DNA of 64,000 nt, taken from assembly GCA_902762805.1 (NCBI GenBank), contig CACWPQ010000022.1:30661-94660 (forward strand), in the 5' to 3' direction. Both the position numbers and the translations under genes were made by a program. This DNA comes from an uncultured Bacteroidota bacterium (GTDB lineage Bacteria; Bacteroidota; Bacteroidia; Bacteroidales; P3). The notes under the pieces are model-generated. The model was not told the origin of the DNA. It worked only from the letters and a program-made list of their open reading frames with translations, and ran no database searches. This document shows positions 7,972-15,581 of the stretch, in pieces (within the stretch, counting starts at the first letter, position 1; each line of letters begins with the position of its first letter).

Positions 7972-8463
7972 TTACAGAATCTTCAGCGCTATCGCCGCGC
8001 AGGCCTCGGCGTCGGCCAGGGCGTGGTGGTGGTTCTCCAGGCAGTAGCCGCAGGCCTCGCTGACGGTGTGCAGCTGGTGGTTGGGCAGGCCTTTGAGTTT
8101 GCGGCGCGAGGCCCGCAGGGTGTCGTGGAAGACATACCCCGGCCAGTCCATCCGGTACACCTGCATCACCGCCCGCAGGCAGCCCTCGTCGAACATGGCG
8201 TTGTGGGCCACCAAAGGCAGCCCCTCGATGAGCGGTTCTATTTTGTGCCACACCGTAGGGAACACCTCGGCGCCGTCGGTGTCCTCGTGGCAGAGCCCGT
8301 GCACCCGCTGACAGAACCAGGCGTAGTAGTTCGGCTCCGGCTGAATGAGGCTGTAGAACGTATCCACCACCTCGCCCCCGCGCACCACTACCACCCCCAC
8401 GCTGCACACGCTGGAGCGCTCCCCGTTGGCCGTCTCAAAGTCTATGGCTGCAAAGTCCTGCAT
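7972..8463 (-). CDS. DnaQ-like DEDDh 3'-5' exonuclease
   Basis: 163 residues, one exonuclease domain. The DEDDh signature is complete: AAIDFETAN (Asp, Glu), AHNAMFDEGCL (Asp) and HHALADAEA (His plus Asp). It resembles stand-alone DNA polymerase III epsilon-like exonucleases rather than the polymerase-bound subunit because it lacks any C-terminal clamp or polymerase-binding tail. Expected to trim DNA (or RNA) 3' ends using two metal ions. The gene starts three bases after the stop of the AAA ATPase gene, so the two are cotranscribed. Its GC content is like that of the core genes, unlike the ATPase gene. Confidence 0.88.
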   Translation of the reverse strand: MQDFAAIDFETANGERSSVCSVGVVVVRGGEVVDTFYSLIQPEPNYYAWFCQRVHGLCHEDTDGAEVFPTVWHKIEPLIEGLPLVAHNAMFDEGCLRAVMQVYRMDWPGYVFHDTLRASRRKLKGLPNHQLHTVSEACGYCLENHHHALADAEACAAIALKIL

Positions 8464-8466
8464 GGG

Positions 8467-9603
8467 TCACACAATGTATTGTTTTATCCACAAACCAAAG
8501 AATCGGTCGCTGATGCGATACTTCCGGTCTGCTTCCACCACAAGGTCTTCCTCGCGAAGCTTCTTAATAGCAGCCTGCACAGAACTAGCGGTGGTCAAAC
8601 GATGTCGTTTGATGAAGGCTGCCGAGGTAATCTGCGAAGCCCAGCCGTCAGTGGCAATAGCGTAGAGAAGCGACTTTTGACGGATGGTGGTTTTGGAAAG
8701 AATCTCACGGTAAAAGCCATCATTGCCTTCCAGAATGGTATGCAGGGAGTATCGGATTGTTTCTTTGTCGCAGACTTCACCAGCCTCCGTGTTGGAAAAA
8801 GCCTCATTCATCAGCTTCTGCACATAATAGGTATGCCCCTCAAACAGGTCGTAGGCCTCCGCTGCAATGGAGTGAGGCATCGTCTTCCCGCGTTCACGGA
8901 ATTTCTCTTCAATAAAAGCAACATACTTGTCACGTGTAATAGCATCAAGTGAGATATTGTCCGCGCTTTTGTAGAACGGACGGCTGGCGCTGTCGAACAT
9001 CATGCCCAATAGGTGTCGTTCGCTGCCGGCAAAAATAAAGCGACAGTTGTCAATTTTCTGAAGGTATCCCCGTAGCAAGGCCTCCACATTCTTTTCTGGA
9101 TATTTGGCAATCTGCTGGAACTCATCTATTGCCACAATGCATGGCCGGTCGGCCTGTTGTAGATATTGGAAAATCTCCTCCAGCGTGAATTCCGGTCGGT
9201 CGATGTCGCCAAGTGCGATGTTGAACGAGGGAAGACCAGTGGCCGCATCAAATCCAAATTTTCCATTTATGCTCTTGAGTGCTTGGACGAGTTTTTGTGT
9301 CAGCTTCTTGCCATAGGGGACGGTCTGTTCGTACACCGCGCGCCCGAGGTCATAGACCAGCTCCTGAAGACACGTGGTGTGCAAAATGTCGATGAAGAAA
9401 GTGTAGTAATTGTCGGCAATCACCGTTTGATCAAAACAATATTGTATCAATCCCGTCTTGCCCATACGGCGTTCTGATCGGACAACCACATTGTTTCCGT
9501 TGCGCAGAAGCTTTATCAGTCGAGCCGACTCCTGCTCACGATCGCAGAAATACTCAGGTTTTATTCGCCCTGAAACCACAAAGGGATTCTCGTCTTCTTT
9601 CAT
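8467..9603 (-). CDS. AAA-type ATPase of the archaeal-ATPase (STAND-like) group
   Basis: 378 residues. The P-loop is the RRMGKT form (VVRSERRMGKTGLI, about 40-54), Walker B is CIVAIDEFQQI (about 165-175), and FIFAGSERH follows as sensor region. The C-terminal part (about 290-378) is a winged helix (SAAFIKRHRLTTASSVQAAIKKL). This family is common in mobile and host-interaction loci of Bacteroidota and archaea. Cellular roles are largely unknown; DNA-bound NTP-dependent switching is a reasonable inference. It has its own promoter at 9626-9633 and is followed directly by the exonuclease gene, a pairing compatible with DNA processing or defence. Confidence 0.85.
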   Translation of the reverse strand: MKEDENPFVVSGRIKPEYFCDREQESARLIKLLRNGNNVVVRSERRMGKTGLIQYCFDQTVIADNYYTFFIDILHTTCLQELVYDLGRAVYEQTVPYGKKLTQKLVQALKSINGKFGFDAATGLPSFNIALGDIDRPEFTLEEIFQYLQQADRPCIVAIDEFQQIAKYPEKNVEALLRGYLQKIDNCRFIFAGSERHLLGMMFDSASRPFYKSADNISLDAITRDKYVAFIEEKFRERGKTMPHSIAAEAYDLFEGHTYYVQKLMNEAFSNTEAGEVCDKETIRYSLHTILEGNDGFYREILSKTTIRQKSLLYAIATDGWASQITSAAFIKRHRLTTASSVQAAIKKLREEDLVVEADRKYRISDRFFGLWIKQYIV

Positions 9604-9625
9604 AATTCTCTATGTTTTTCGGCTG

Positions 9626-9633
9626 CAAAGATA
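9626..9633 (-). promoter_or_regulatory. -7 promoter element for AAA ATPase-exonuclease unit
   Basis: Minus-strand TATCTTTG followed by CAG, 22 bases before the ATPase start codon. Confidence 0.7.
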
Positions 9634-9648
9634 CAAACTTTTTCTCAT

Positions 9649-9695
9649 ATTATGCAAATTGAATTATGTAATTTGCATAATTTAATTTGCATAAT
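9649..9695. repeat. Three 12-bp repeats upstream of the AAA ATPase promoter
   Basis: ATTATGCAAATT (9649-9660) is the reverse complement of AATTTGCATAAT at 9670-9681, and the latter is repeated exactly at 9684-9695. The three sites lie just upstream of the -7 element, about 16 to 60 bases away, where a repressor or activator would bind. The neighbouring WYL regulator is one candidate; this is inference. Confidence 0.6.
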
Positions 9696-9746
9696 TATTA
9701 TATACACATGTTATCCAATGATTTAAATCATTCGTCCAGTCGGCAT

Positions 9747-10637
9747 TTAGAGATATTTATTCATCATCTCCTGTATCTCGCCACGCATGTCGGCACGGAG
9801 ACTTTCGGGTTGGAGCACTTCGACGGTGCTGCCGAGGGAGAGGAGTTTCTGTTTGAAGTCGTAGGTGGGACGCACACGCAGAGAGAAAATGGAATACTCC
9901 CCGGTGCGCTTCAGTTCGTGCTGGCTGCTGTGCAAGGGCAACGAGCGCAGGTAGTTGGCCTGGTAGGCGTCCACCTTCAGACGTATGGACTCCGTGGGTG
10001 TATCGTCCACAATGATGCCGTAGGCACCTTCGAACATCTCCTTCAGGTCGAACTTCGGGTCGCGCTTGTAGGTTTCCGCCTGCTGCTCCACCTTCGACAT
10101 GCGGTCGAGGGCGAAAATGCGATAGTCGCCGTCGCGGCGGGCAATGAGGTACCACCGCCGTTCGAACATCTTGAGGGCATAGGGCTGCACGCCACTGTAA
10201 CTGTAGGGCGACTCGCTCCAATAGGGTGCATACGTGAATTTCAGCGTGCGTTTCTCCTTCAACGCTTCCAATAGTGCCGGAAGCATTCGGCTGTCCGTGG
10301 CTTCCACCATGATATACTGTGCCGCTTCGCGACTGTCGGCCACGACATGATGCACCGCTATGGAATCCATCATCCACTGGCGGAAGTACTCCCTGCCTCC
10401 GTCGTCGGCCAGACGGTAGCGATACTGCCCCCCGTCCATGTAACACTCAACCTCGATGCCGAAGAGGTCGAGAATCTCGCTGCGGTGGCGGTGGAAACTG
10501 CGCCGTGCGAAGGCGCCCTCTTCATGCAGTTCGTCCGTGGCGTTCCAGCGGTCTGCAATCTGTTCCAGCGTCAGGCCCTTGTCGCCCACCCGCATCAGCG
10601 TCCCCACCAGCCAGGTGTATTTCTTCAGTACGTTCAT
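9747..10637 (-). CDS. WYL-domain transcriptional regulator
   Basis: 296 residues. An N-terminal winged helix (KGLTLEQIADRWN...RRSFHRHRSEILDLFGI) is followed by the WYL domain: KRTLKFTYAPYWSES, VQPYALKMFERRWYLIARRDGDYRIFALDRM, and a C-terminal WCX-like extension (ESIRLKVDAYQANYLRSLPLHSSQ). WYL proteins sense nucleic acid or nucleotide ligands and often control CRISPR and other defence loci. The gene start overlaps the stop of the RhuM-Fic gene (ATGA), so it is the last gene of a four-gene leftward operon starting at the 12346 promoter. Confidence 0.9.
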   Translation of the reverse strand: MNVLKKYTWLVGTLMRVGDKGLTLEQIADRWNATDELHEEGAFARRSFHRHRSEILDLFGIEVECYMDGGQYRYRLADDGGREYFRQWMMDSIAVHHVVADSREAAQYIMVEATDSRMLPALLEALKEKRTLKFTYAPYWSESPYSYSGVQPYALKMFERRWYLIARRDGDYRIFALDRMSKVEQQAETYKRDPKFDLKEMFEGAYGIIVDDTPTESIRLKVDAYQANYLRSLPLHSSQHELKRTGEYSIFSLRVRPTYDFKQKLLSLGSTVEVLQPESLRADMRGEIQEMMNKYL

Positions 10638-11584
10638 AGGTTGTTCTTGTTGATAAGGTTCACCACCACCTTCACCATCACATCCTTCTCCTCAGGGCGG
10701 CTCTCGGCAATCATAAGCGTGAGGGCCACGAGGGTGTTGTCGGCGAGGCGCTTGCTGCCGTCCTCGCGGTAGAGGATGCGGTTGTTGTTCAGGAACCACA
10801 GGAACAGCGTGGCGGCGATGCGTTTGTTGCCGTCGCTGAAGGAGTGGTTCTTGGTGACAAGGTAAAGCAGCATGGCGGCCTTCTCTTCGGTGCTGGGGTA
10901 GAGCTCCACGCCGTCGAAGGTTTGGTAGATCTGTCCTATGGAGCTCTTGAACGACTCATCCTTCTCGTTGCCGAAGAGTGCGCTCTCGCCGAAGCGTTCC
11001 TTCAATGAGCAGATAGCCTGCATGGCATTGTCGTAGGTGGCATGGAAAGGGGCTTCGCTGGTGGTGTCGCTGACGGTGAGCCGCTGGTAGTCGTAACTGT
11101 CGAGGGTGTCGAGGGCGTAGGTGTAGTCAGTCACCACGTCGAAGAGTGCATTGGTCTCGTCGGTCGAAAGCAGCGGCTGGTTTTGTATGGTCCGTCCGAG
11201 CATGCCCACCAGCTGCCGCAGCTCGCCAATCTGCTCCTTGTGGACATTTCTTGCCCAGATACGGAATGCAGTACCTCGCTGACTCTTCACGCGATAGCCA
11301 ACAGAGATAATGACATCAAGGTCATAAAACTTTTGCATACGCTTTATTTCTCTTACACCTTCCCTTCGAACTTGTAAGAATTCCTTACAAGTTGCACGTT
11401 CGTCCAATTCACCCTCGCTATAAGCATTTCGTATATGCATAGTTATATTCTGCGGCGTTTTCTCAAAGAGCAACGCCATCTGTGCCTGTGTCAGCCACAC
11501 GGTTTCGTTCTCCAACCGCACATCGATTGCGGTCTGCCCGTCGTCGGTCTGATAGATGATTATCTTGTCGTTTATGTTCTCCAT
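10634..11584 (-). CDS. RhuM-type N-terminal domain fused to a Fic/Doc domain
   Basis: 316 residues. The first half is the RhuM (virulence-associated) region: IYQTDDGQTAIDVRLENETVWLTQAQMALLF, then YDLDVIISVGYRVKSQRGTAFRIWA. The second half is a Fic/Doc domain with core HSFSDGNKR (His247), close to Doc-type HxFxDGNKR, and a C-terminal helix. Fic domains transfer AMP (or phosphate in Doc) onto protein hydroxyls; the RhuM part probably supplies DNA or target recognition. In family context these proteins behave like toxin or host-interaction factors. Codons 114-147 coincide with a 99-bp stretch repeated perfectly in the broken RhuM gene near 17 kb. Confidence 0.9.
   Translation of the reverse strand: MENINDKIIIYQTDDGQTAIDVRLENETVWLTQAQMALLFEKTPQNITMHIRNAYSEGELDERATCKEFLQVRREGVREIKRMQKFYDLDVIISVGYRVKSQRGTAFRIWARNVHKEQIGELRQLVGMLGRTIQNQPLLSTDETNALFDVVTDYTYALDTLDSYDYQRLTVSDTTSEAPFHATYDNAMQAICSLKERFGESALFGNEKDESFKSSIGQIYQTFDGVELYPSTEEKAAMLLYLVTKNHSFSDGNKRIAATLFLWFLNNNRILYREDGSKRLADNTLVALTLMIAESRPEEKDVMVKVVVNLINKNNL
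11145..11243. repeat. 99-bp perfect direct repeat, copy 1 (inside RhuM-Fic gene)
   Basis: Base-for-base identical to 16943-17041. Here it is in frame and encodes HKEQIGELRQLVGMLGRTIQ and the following residues to NAL. Flanking sequence differs on both sides. Confidence 0.95.
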
Positions 11585-11611
11585 GTATGCAATAACGCCA
11601 TTTGTGCCATT

Positions 11612-11953
11612 TTATTGCACAAGCACCTCTTTCAGTTTTTCCCATTTGGCTATTTCCTTCTCGCAATTCTCACGATTGAAATAGTATGCCATCTCTTCGA
11701 TAGTTAAATCCAGAAGGAAGTCTGCTTCTGCGGGACCAATGCCGAGCGTGGCCTTTAGCCTTTTGGCTGCTTGCTTTTGCGAAGCCGAGTTTTGCACCGT
11801 ACTGACTACCTCCTCTATATTGTAGTTTATCTGTCCAAAGACCGCCAGCTCTGCCAGACGTGTATCTATATACTCTGGGGTGATAGGCAGTACCTTTATA
11901 TTGATAGTGCCGTCCTCCGATGTTGTAATAATAGGTTTTGCGTAAAGTTCCAT
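11612..11953 (-). CDS. Small protein of unknown function, paralogue of the next upstream gene
   Basis: 113 residues, no signal peptide or membrane segment. I do not recognise the family. Residues around 24-32 read LPITPEYIDTRLAEL, closely matching VEITPEYIDALIEKA in the gene at 11958-12317. Both continue with a V-x-x-(V/I)-Q motif region and a short helix-turn-helix-like stretch (KQAAKRLKATLGIGPAEADFLLDL here; GSVQQMMDEYGVSRQQAEFALNN there), so the two are diverged duplicates. Located 27 bases upstream of RhuM-Fic in the same operon, where an antitoxin-like or adaptor role would fit; this is inference. Confidence 0.8.
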   Translation of the reverse strand: MELYAKPIITTSEDGTINIKVLPITPEYIDTRLAELAVFGQINYNIEEVVSTVQNSASQKQAAKRLKATLGIGPAEADFLLDLTIEEMAYYFNRENCEKEIAKWEKLKEVLVQ

Positions 11954-11957
11954 ATCT

Positions 11958-12317
11958 TCAATTATTTAAAATATCCTGTGTCTCTTGAAGTATACGTCGC
12001 AGGATAGTCATACGTTCTATCTGTTTGGGATATTCTTCCTCGTCGAAGAAAAGCGGAATATACTTCAAAGGATTATTCAATGCGAATTCCGCCTGTTGTC
12101 GCGATACACCATACTCGTCCATCATCTGCTGAACGCTACCAATCTTCTTGTCCGGCCGGTTAACTGTAATATCGGCTATCACCTGCGTGCTATAATCAAT
12201 CTTTTCAATCCCCGAGGCCTTCTCAATAAGTGCATCAATGTATTCGGGAGTAATCTCCACGGGATTCAACGGATCCCCATTTTCGCCACAGGCTTCATAA
12301 TCAATGTATAGTTTCAT
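11958..12317 (-). CDS. Small protein of unknown function, first gene of the WYL/RhuM-Fic operon
   Basis: 119 residues, acidic, soluble. It shares the ITPEYID motif and the C-terminal helical layout with the following gene (4 bases between them), so it is a tandem paralogue. The C-terminal half (MDEYGVSRQQAEFALNNPLKYIPLFFDEEEYPKQ) has the look of a short DNA- or protein-binding helical domain. Function not recognised. It is preceded by a -7 promoter 29 bases upstream and leads a unit of four genes ending with the WYL regulator. Confidence 0.8.
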   Translation of the reverse strand: MKLYIDYEACGENGDPLNPVEITPEYIDALIEKASGIEKIDYSTQVIADITVNRPDKKIGSVQQMMDEYGVSRQQAEFALNNPLKYIPLFFDEEEYPKQIERMTILRRILQETQDILNN

Positions 12318-12345
12318 AACAATAAAGATTTATTTTTTCGAGATG

Positions 12346-12353
12346 CAAAAATA
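12346..12353 (-). promoter_or_regulatory. -7 promoter element for the four-gene RhuM-Fic/WYL operon
   Basis: Minus-strand TATTTTTG followed by CAT, 29 bases before the start at 12317. Confidence 0.65.
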
Positions 12354-12418
12354 CAGCAACTTTATGCCATTTCATGACATACATATAATCTACCTTTACT
12401 GGTGTATGTGATTGTTTC

Positions 12419-12582
12419 AATCATATTGACTATCATCGCATAATACACCTATTGGTTTTGCTCCCCTTTTGCTCCTCTTTTCATCCTCTTTTGGGTGCCT
12501 ATATGGTAACTATAGTGTTCCTTCGGGGTATGTTGTACCGACAATTGGTTATGTCATTCAATCCACCTATTGTGTCGTTGCA
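12419..12582 (+). repeat. Diverged long repeat, copy A (left side of Nmad section)
   Basis: This stretch aligns with 17338-17501 in the same orientation. Shared blocks include ATCATATTGACT, GGTTTTGCTCCCCTTTT (one mismatch in copy B) and a CCTTCG-containing block followed by GTAC. Similarity is strongest in the first 70 bases and fades after about 120. No ORF lies inside. The two copies are about 4.9 kb apart and bracket the Nmad-containing genes. Confidence 0.65.
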
Positions 12583-12672
12583 GAGCACACTAAATGTTCT
12601 TAGTCCTTTCGACTGCTAAATAAAAGGAAAGTGCGCCCCATAGTGGTGTGCCCATCATTTTACAAGAGGCAA

Positions 12673-12936
12673 TCAATCCCACATTATTGCCTCTTTTATG
12701 AATTCTCTTGGTTTTTCAACCTCTCTGCCACAGAATGGACAGATAATTGGCACATCTTTGTCAAAACTTCCACCGCATTGACATTTGATATTCTCAAATT
12801 CCAGTAGTCTTTCCGTTGTCCAGAGCTCTCGGCCACATTTGTCGCAATGCAGCACATCAGCGACTGCGCCAGGTCCCTCATTCCATTCAAACGGGTTATG
12901 ACATTGAGGACATTCTATTATATACAGACAACCCAT
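12673..12936 (-). CDS. Small zinc-ribbon protein
   Basis: 87 residues with four CxxC pairs: ECPQCHNPF, HCDKCGREL, IKCQCGGSF and ICPFCGREV. This gives two predicted zinc ribbons in tandem. No other domain is visible. Such proteins usually serve as nucleic-acid or protein-binding adaptors. It lies 10 bases after the gene at 12947-13531 on the same strand and is probably cotranscribed with it. No family name can be given. Confidence 0.75.
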   Translation of the reverse strand: MGCLYIIECPQCHNPFEWNEGPGAVADVLHCDKCGRELWTTERLLEFENIKCQCGGSFDKDVPIICPFCGREVEKPREFIKEAIMWD

Positions 12937-12946
12937 TGTGATTCAA

Positions 12947-13531
12947 CTAAAAGAAACAATAATTTCGTTCCCACCTTTTGGACTTGTTCAGATAGGATGA
13001 GAAGCTCTCGTCGGGAAACGCCCGCCAGTGTTCGCGCTCGATGGTGTCGAGGATGGTGTCGTTGTATTTGTATTCGTCCGACACAATCCAACTCTCGTAT
13101 GTCTTGAAACCCGGTGTGCTATTGGGTTTGTATCGGTTCTCGTATACAAACTCGGTGGTTCTCTTTACACACATTTTCAGTTCCTCCGCTAGCAGGCGCA
13201 GCAACTCGTCCATCTCCAGCCGTTTGATTCTGTCAGCAGTCGGTTTTTGGTCGAATGGTCTCTCCTTACCCATCATCATTCGCCAGATATAGGCAAAGAT
13301 TACCCAATGAATACGGCTGCGGTAGGTCTCGGCGCGCTCTTCTGCATAGCGTTCTATGGCCCGCTTAAAGTTGCCTCCCTTCAAGGCGAACCCTCCGAGA
13401 ATAACTATTTTTTCATCAAAAGGGCTATAGGACCATTCGTGGGAAAAATCGTCCCAAATCTCGCGTGAGGAAGCCAAACGAGCCTCATACTCCCTCAAAG
13501 TACAGTCGTAAGGTTTAAAGAACTTTTCCAT
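12947..13531 (-). CDS. Protein of unknown function, 194 residues
   Basis: Soluble, rich in aromatic and charged residues (start MEKFFKPYDCTLREYEARLA). I do not recognise a domain. Features visible: a probable long central helix (GGNFKRAIERYAEERAETYRSRIHWVIFAYIWRMMMG) and a second (RIKRLEMDELLRLLAEELKMCVKR). It has its own -7 promoter (13564-13571) directly behind the terminator of the Nmad operon, and is followed by the zinc-ribbon gene. Lower GC than the core genome suggests it arrived with the island. Confidence 0.7.
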   Translation of the reverse strand: MEKFFKPYDCTLREYEARLASSREIWDDFSHEWSYSPFDEKIVILGGFALKGGNFKRAIERYAEERAETYRSRIHWVIFAYIWRMMMGKERPFDQKPTADRIKRLEMDELLRLLAEELKMCVKRTTEFVYENRYKPNSTPGFKTYESWIVSDEYKYNDTILDTIEREHWRAFPDESFSSYLNKSKRWERNYCFF

Positions 13532-13563
13532 AAGTCATATTATTACTTGTCTTTTTCTGACTG

Positions 13564-13571
13564 CAAAAATA
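13564..13571 (-). promoter_or_regulatory. -7 promoter element for 13531 gene and zinc-ribbon gene
   Basis: Minus-strand TATTTTTG followed by CAG, 33 bases before the start codon at 13531. Confidence 0.65.
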
Positions 13572-13575
13572 CAAA

Positions 13576-13613
13576 GCAGGAGTGCCATATTGTGACACTC
13601 CTGCTTTTTTTTT
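13576..13613. terminator. Bidirectional hairpin terminator downstream of the Nmad operon
   Basis: GCAGGAGTG (13576-13584) pairs perfectly with CACTCCTGC (13596-13604). A run of nine T follows on the plus strand and TTTGTATTTTT follows on the minus strand. On the minus strand it ends the operon whose last stop codon is at 13629. Confidence 0.75.
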
Positions 13614-13628
13614 ACAAAAAAGATAAAA

Positions 13629-14426
13629 TCACAAAATGATTTTTCTTACCCAGTTCATTATTTCTTGAGTGGCATCAATAACGAACTCTTGCCCTATGGC
13701 AGCAGAAAGGAAATAATCATCCTTCCAGGAATTGGGATTGTTGCTGATGTCTACATCCCTAAAGAAAGCAGGCAAGTCCCAACAGCGCCTCGTCATTCCT
13801 TCTTTGGTCAATATTCTATCCTTTCGATAGGTAAGTACATCGCATCCTTTAATGTTATCCATAAAAGACAACCATTCAGTCGGCAAGAATATTGCATTTT
13901 TTTTATCATTCCTTACTTTTTGGTCACCAATATGGGGATGATCTTTCAACCACTCCGGGGCTTTGTCCATTTGCTCGACAATCTCCCCAATTTGCATATA
14001 GGCATAAATCACATGTAAGTCTCTTGCTCCCTTCTTGTATGCTAACTTTCCATTAATTACTTCCGTTTCTTTAAACCAGCCATAAAACAGAAACAAATCT
14101 CCTTCAGTGACTCCATGATTTCGCAAATGAGTTAATGCACTACTGGCTTGTCCAAAGGCTGGCATCCAACCCGGAAGTCTGTCCTTTAATTCTTTTCTTA
14201 AATCGGGATCTAAGTGGCAATAATCTTTTGGCTGTAGTTTTGTTTTGGGTTTCAATGAACTGATAATGTCATAATAACTCACGCCATCCCATAATAAAGA
14301 ATCAAATGTATTGTTACCATCTTTGTCTGGAATTGGCAAAGACAAAAGTGTCCCATCTGGCATAATTGGGTTAGGCTGCTTTCCATTCGAAGAATCAAAG
14401 CCTTTTCTGCTTAATATAATTTTCAT
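13629..14426 (-). CDS. Nmad3 family protein (nucleotide modification associated domain 3)
   Basis: 265 residues. The opening MKIILSRKGFDSSNGKQPNP, then IMPDGTLLSLPIPD, is the recognisable Nmad3 signature, and the segment YCHLDPDLRKEL plus DLFLFYGWFKETE and LHVIYAYMQIGEIV agrees with the family along the full length. The domain was defined computationally by association with enzymes that make or read modified DNA bases; its biochemical activity is not established. It overlaps the Nmad2 gene by ATGA, as often seen for this pair. No base-modifying enzyme (TET/JBP, ADDT or aGPT type) is encoded nearby, so the partner may be among the unknown genes of the operon. Confidence 0.82.
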   Translation of the reverse strand: MKIILSRKGFDSSNGKQPNPIMPDGTLLSLPIPDKDGNNTFDSLLWDGVSYYDIISSLKPKTKLQPKDYCHLDPDLRKELKDRLPGWMPAFGQASSALTHLRNHGVTEGDLFLFYGWFKETEVINGKLAYKKGARDLHVIYAYMQIGEIVEQMDKAPEWLKDHPHIGDQKVRNDKKNAIFLPTEWLSFMDNIKGCDVLTYRKDRILTKEGMTRRCWDLPAFFRDVDISNNPNSWKDDYFLSAAIGQEFVIDATQEIMNWVRKIIL

Positions 14427-15016
14427 GATAAAGGGTAAACTATTCCGGGTTTGTAGTTGTTAATGACTTGATCAATAATCTTCTTTGCACTATTGTTTTC
14501 TAATGAGAGTTTATTTAATCGATGCACGACAAATCCTTTCTCCACATTGATAGAGATTGCATTCTCCACACCAAAGTAGTAGAACTCATTGCAAATCAAA
14601 ACATACTTTCCACTTAAGTCACGTTTTATATTAGTGGAATTGTGTCCTCCGCCATTATTGTGCTGGTGGAAATCATCACCGCCAAAGGGTTCGTAAATGT
14701 TATCACCAAAATCGTTAACCCAATCATTGGGCGAGGGTCGCTTCTCTGGATATTTTTCCCAATAATCCTTAATGAGCATTTTATCACTTACTTTAGCCAG
14801 ATAGATTAGTTTTTGACCATAATCACTAAAAGTGTACTTCTGTTTTTTCCCTTGAACCTTATTAGAAGTCCATCCAGAAATCCAATAACCTATTTCTGCA
14901 CACCTTCGAATTGTGGGTTTGCATGTAGCCAAAGTCAATACACCCTGATATGGATTTGGGGCAAATCCAGTATCATGAGTCATCTTATAACAATAAAGAA
15001 ATCTTTCTCCTTTCAT
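14423..15016 (-). CDS. Nmad2 family protein (nucleotide modification associated domain 2)
   Basis: 197 residues. MTHDTGFAPNPYQGVLTLAT followed by CKPTIRRCAEIGYWISGW is the Nmad2 signature; KYTFSDYGQKLIYLAKV and a His/Asn/Gly-rich DDFHQHNNGGGHNS segment (possible metal site) follow, then FYYFGVENAI. As with Nmad3, family knowledge says only that it is linked to modified-nucleotide systems. Start ATG at 15016 is 25 bases after the PLD gene stop, with no promoter between, so it belongs to the six-gene operon started at 16821. Confidence 0.82.
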   Translation of the reverse strand: MKGERFLYCYKMTHDTGFAPNPYQGVLTLATCKPTIRRCAEIGYWISGWTSNKVQGKKQKYTFSDYGQKLIYLAKVSDKMLIKDYWEKYPEKRPSPNDWVNDFGDNIYEPFGGDDFHQHNNGGGHNSTNIKRDLSGKYVLICNEFYYFGVENAISINVEKGFVVHRLNKLSLENNSAKKIIDQVINNYKPGIVYPLS

Positions 15017-15041
15017 GTCTTATCTGTTTTGTAAAATGTTT

Positions 15042-15554
15042 TTATCCAATCCTATCCCCACAGAAGTCTTTCCGCTTGCATTTGGCACAGTGGGTTCCTT
15101 GCCAGACGGAGTCGAGGTGGTCGGCGGCGGCATCGACCAATTGGGGGTCGTCGGTGAGGATACCGGCCTCGAAGTTGCGGTTGTTGTCGCCTTTCATACC
15201 GATGCCGGCACCCGTGAGGTTGGCGGAGCCGATATAGGCTACCGCGCAGTCGAAAATCATTATCTTGAAATGCACCCTTGGGCAGAGTCTCCGCTCCAAT
15301 CTACTCCACAATCCTGGATATTTGTCGAAATCCTCGCGGAAGTTCTCACCTGGTTCTTTTGCATGAAGCAGACGCACGTCGACACCACGTCTCAGCAACT
15401 TGTCGAGCACCGACAGAAACGGCACCATGTCCCGTCCACCTTCCACATACAAATCCTTCAAGTCGGCTGTGCTAATCCATAGGTCGTGCTTGACCTTCTC
15501 GCAACGCGAGAGGACTTCTGTGTAATGGTCCTTGTCGGCGATGTATTGTATCAT
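15042..15554 (-). CDS. Phospholipase D-like nuclease (single HKD motif)
   Basis: 170 residues with one HKD site: HFKIMIFDCAVAYIGSANLTGAG (written here in parts: His95, Lys97, Asp102, then GSANLTG). One motif per chain means it must dimerise, as in the Nuc endonuclease. The C terminus has CAKCKRKDFC, a small zinc knuckle or DNA-contact loop. PLD-fold proteins of this size are usually metal-independent DNases of restriction or defence systems. It stands between a possible glycosylase-like gene and the Nmad pair, in the same operon, which suggests it acts on DNA in that pathway. Confidence 0.85.
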   Translation of the reverse strand: MIQYIADKDHYTEVLSRCEKVKHDLWISTADLKDLYVEGGRDMVPFLSVLDKLLRRGVDVRLLHAKEPGENFREDFDKYPGLWSRLERRLCPRVHFKIMIFDCAVAYIGSANLTGAGIGMKGDNNRNFEAGILTDDPQLVDAAADHLDSVWQGTHCAKCKRKDFCGDRIG

Positions 15555-15581
15555 TATTATAAATAAAAAAGTAAGGCGAAG

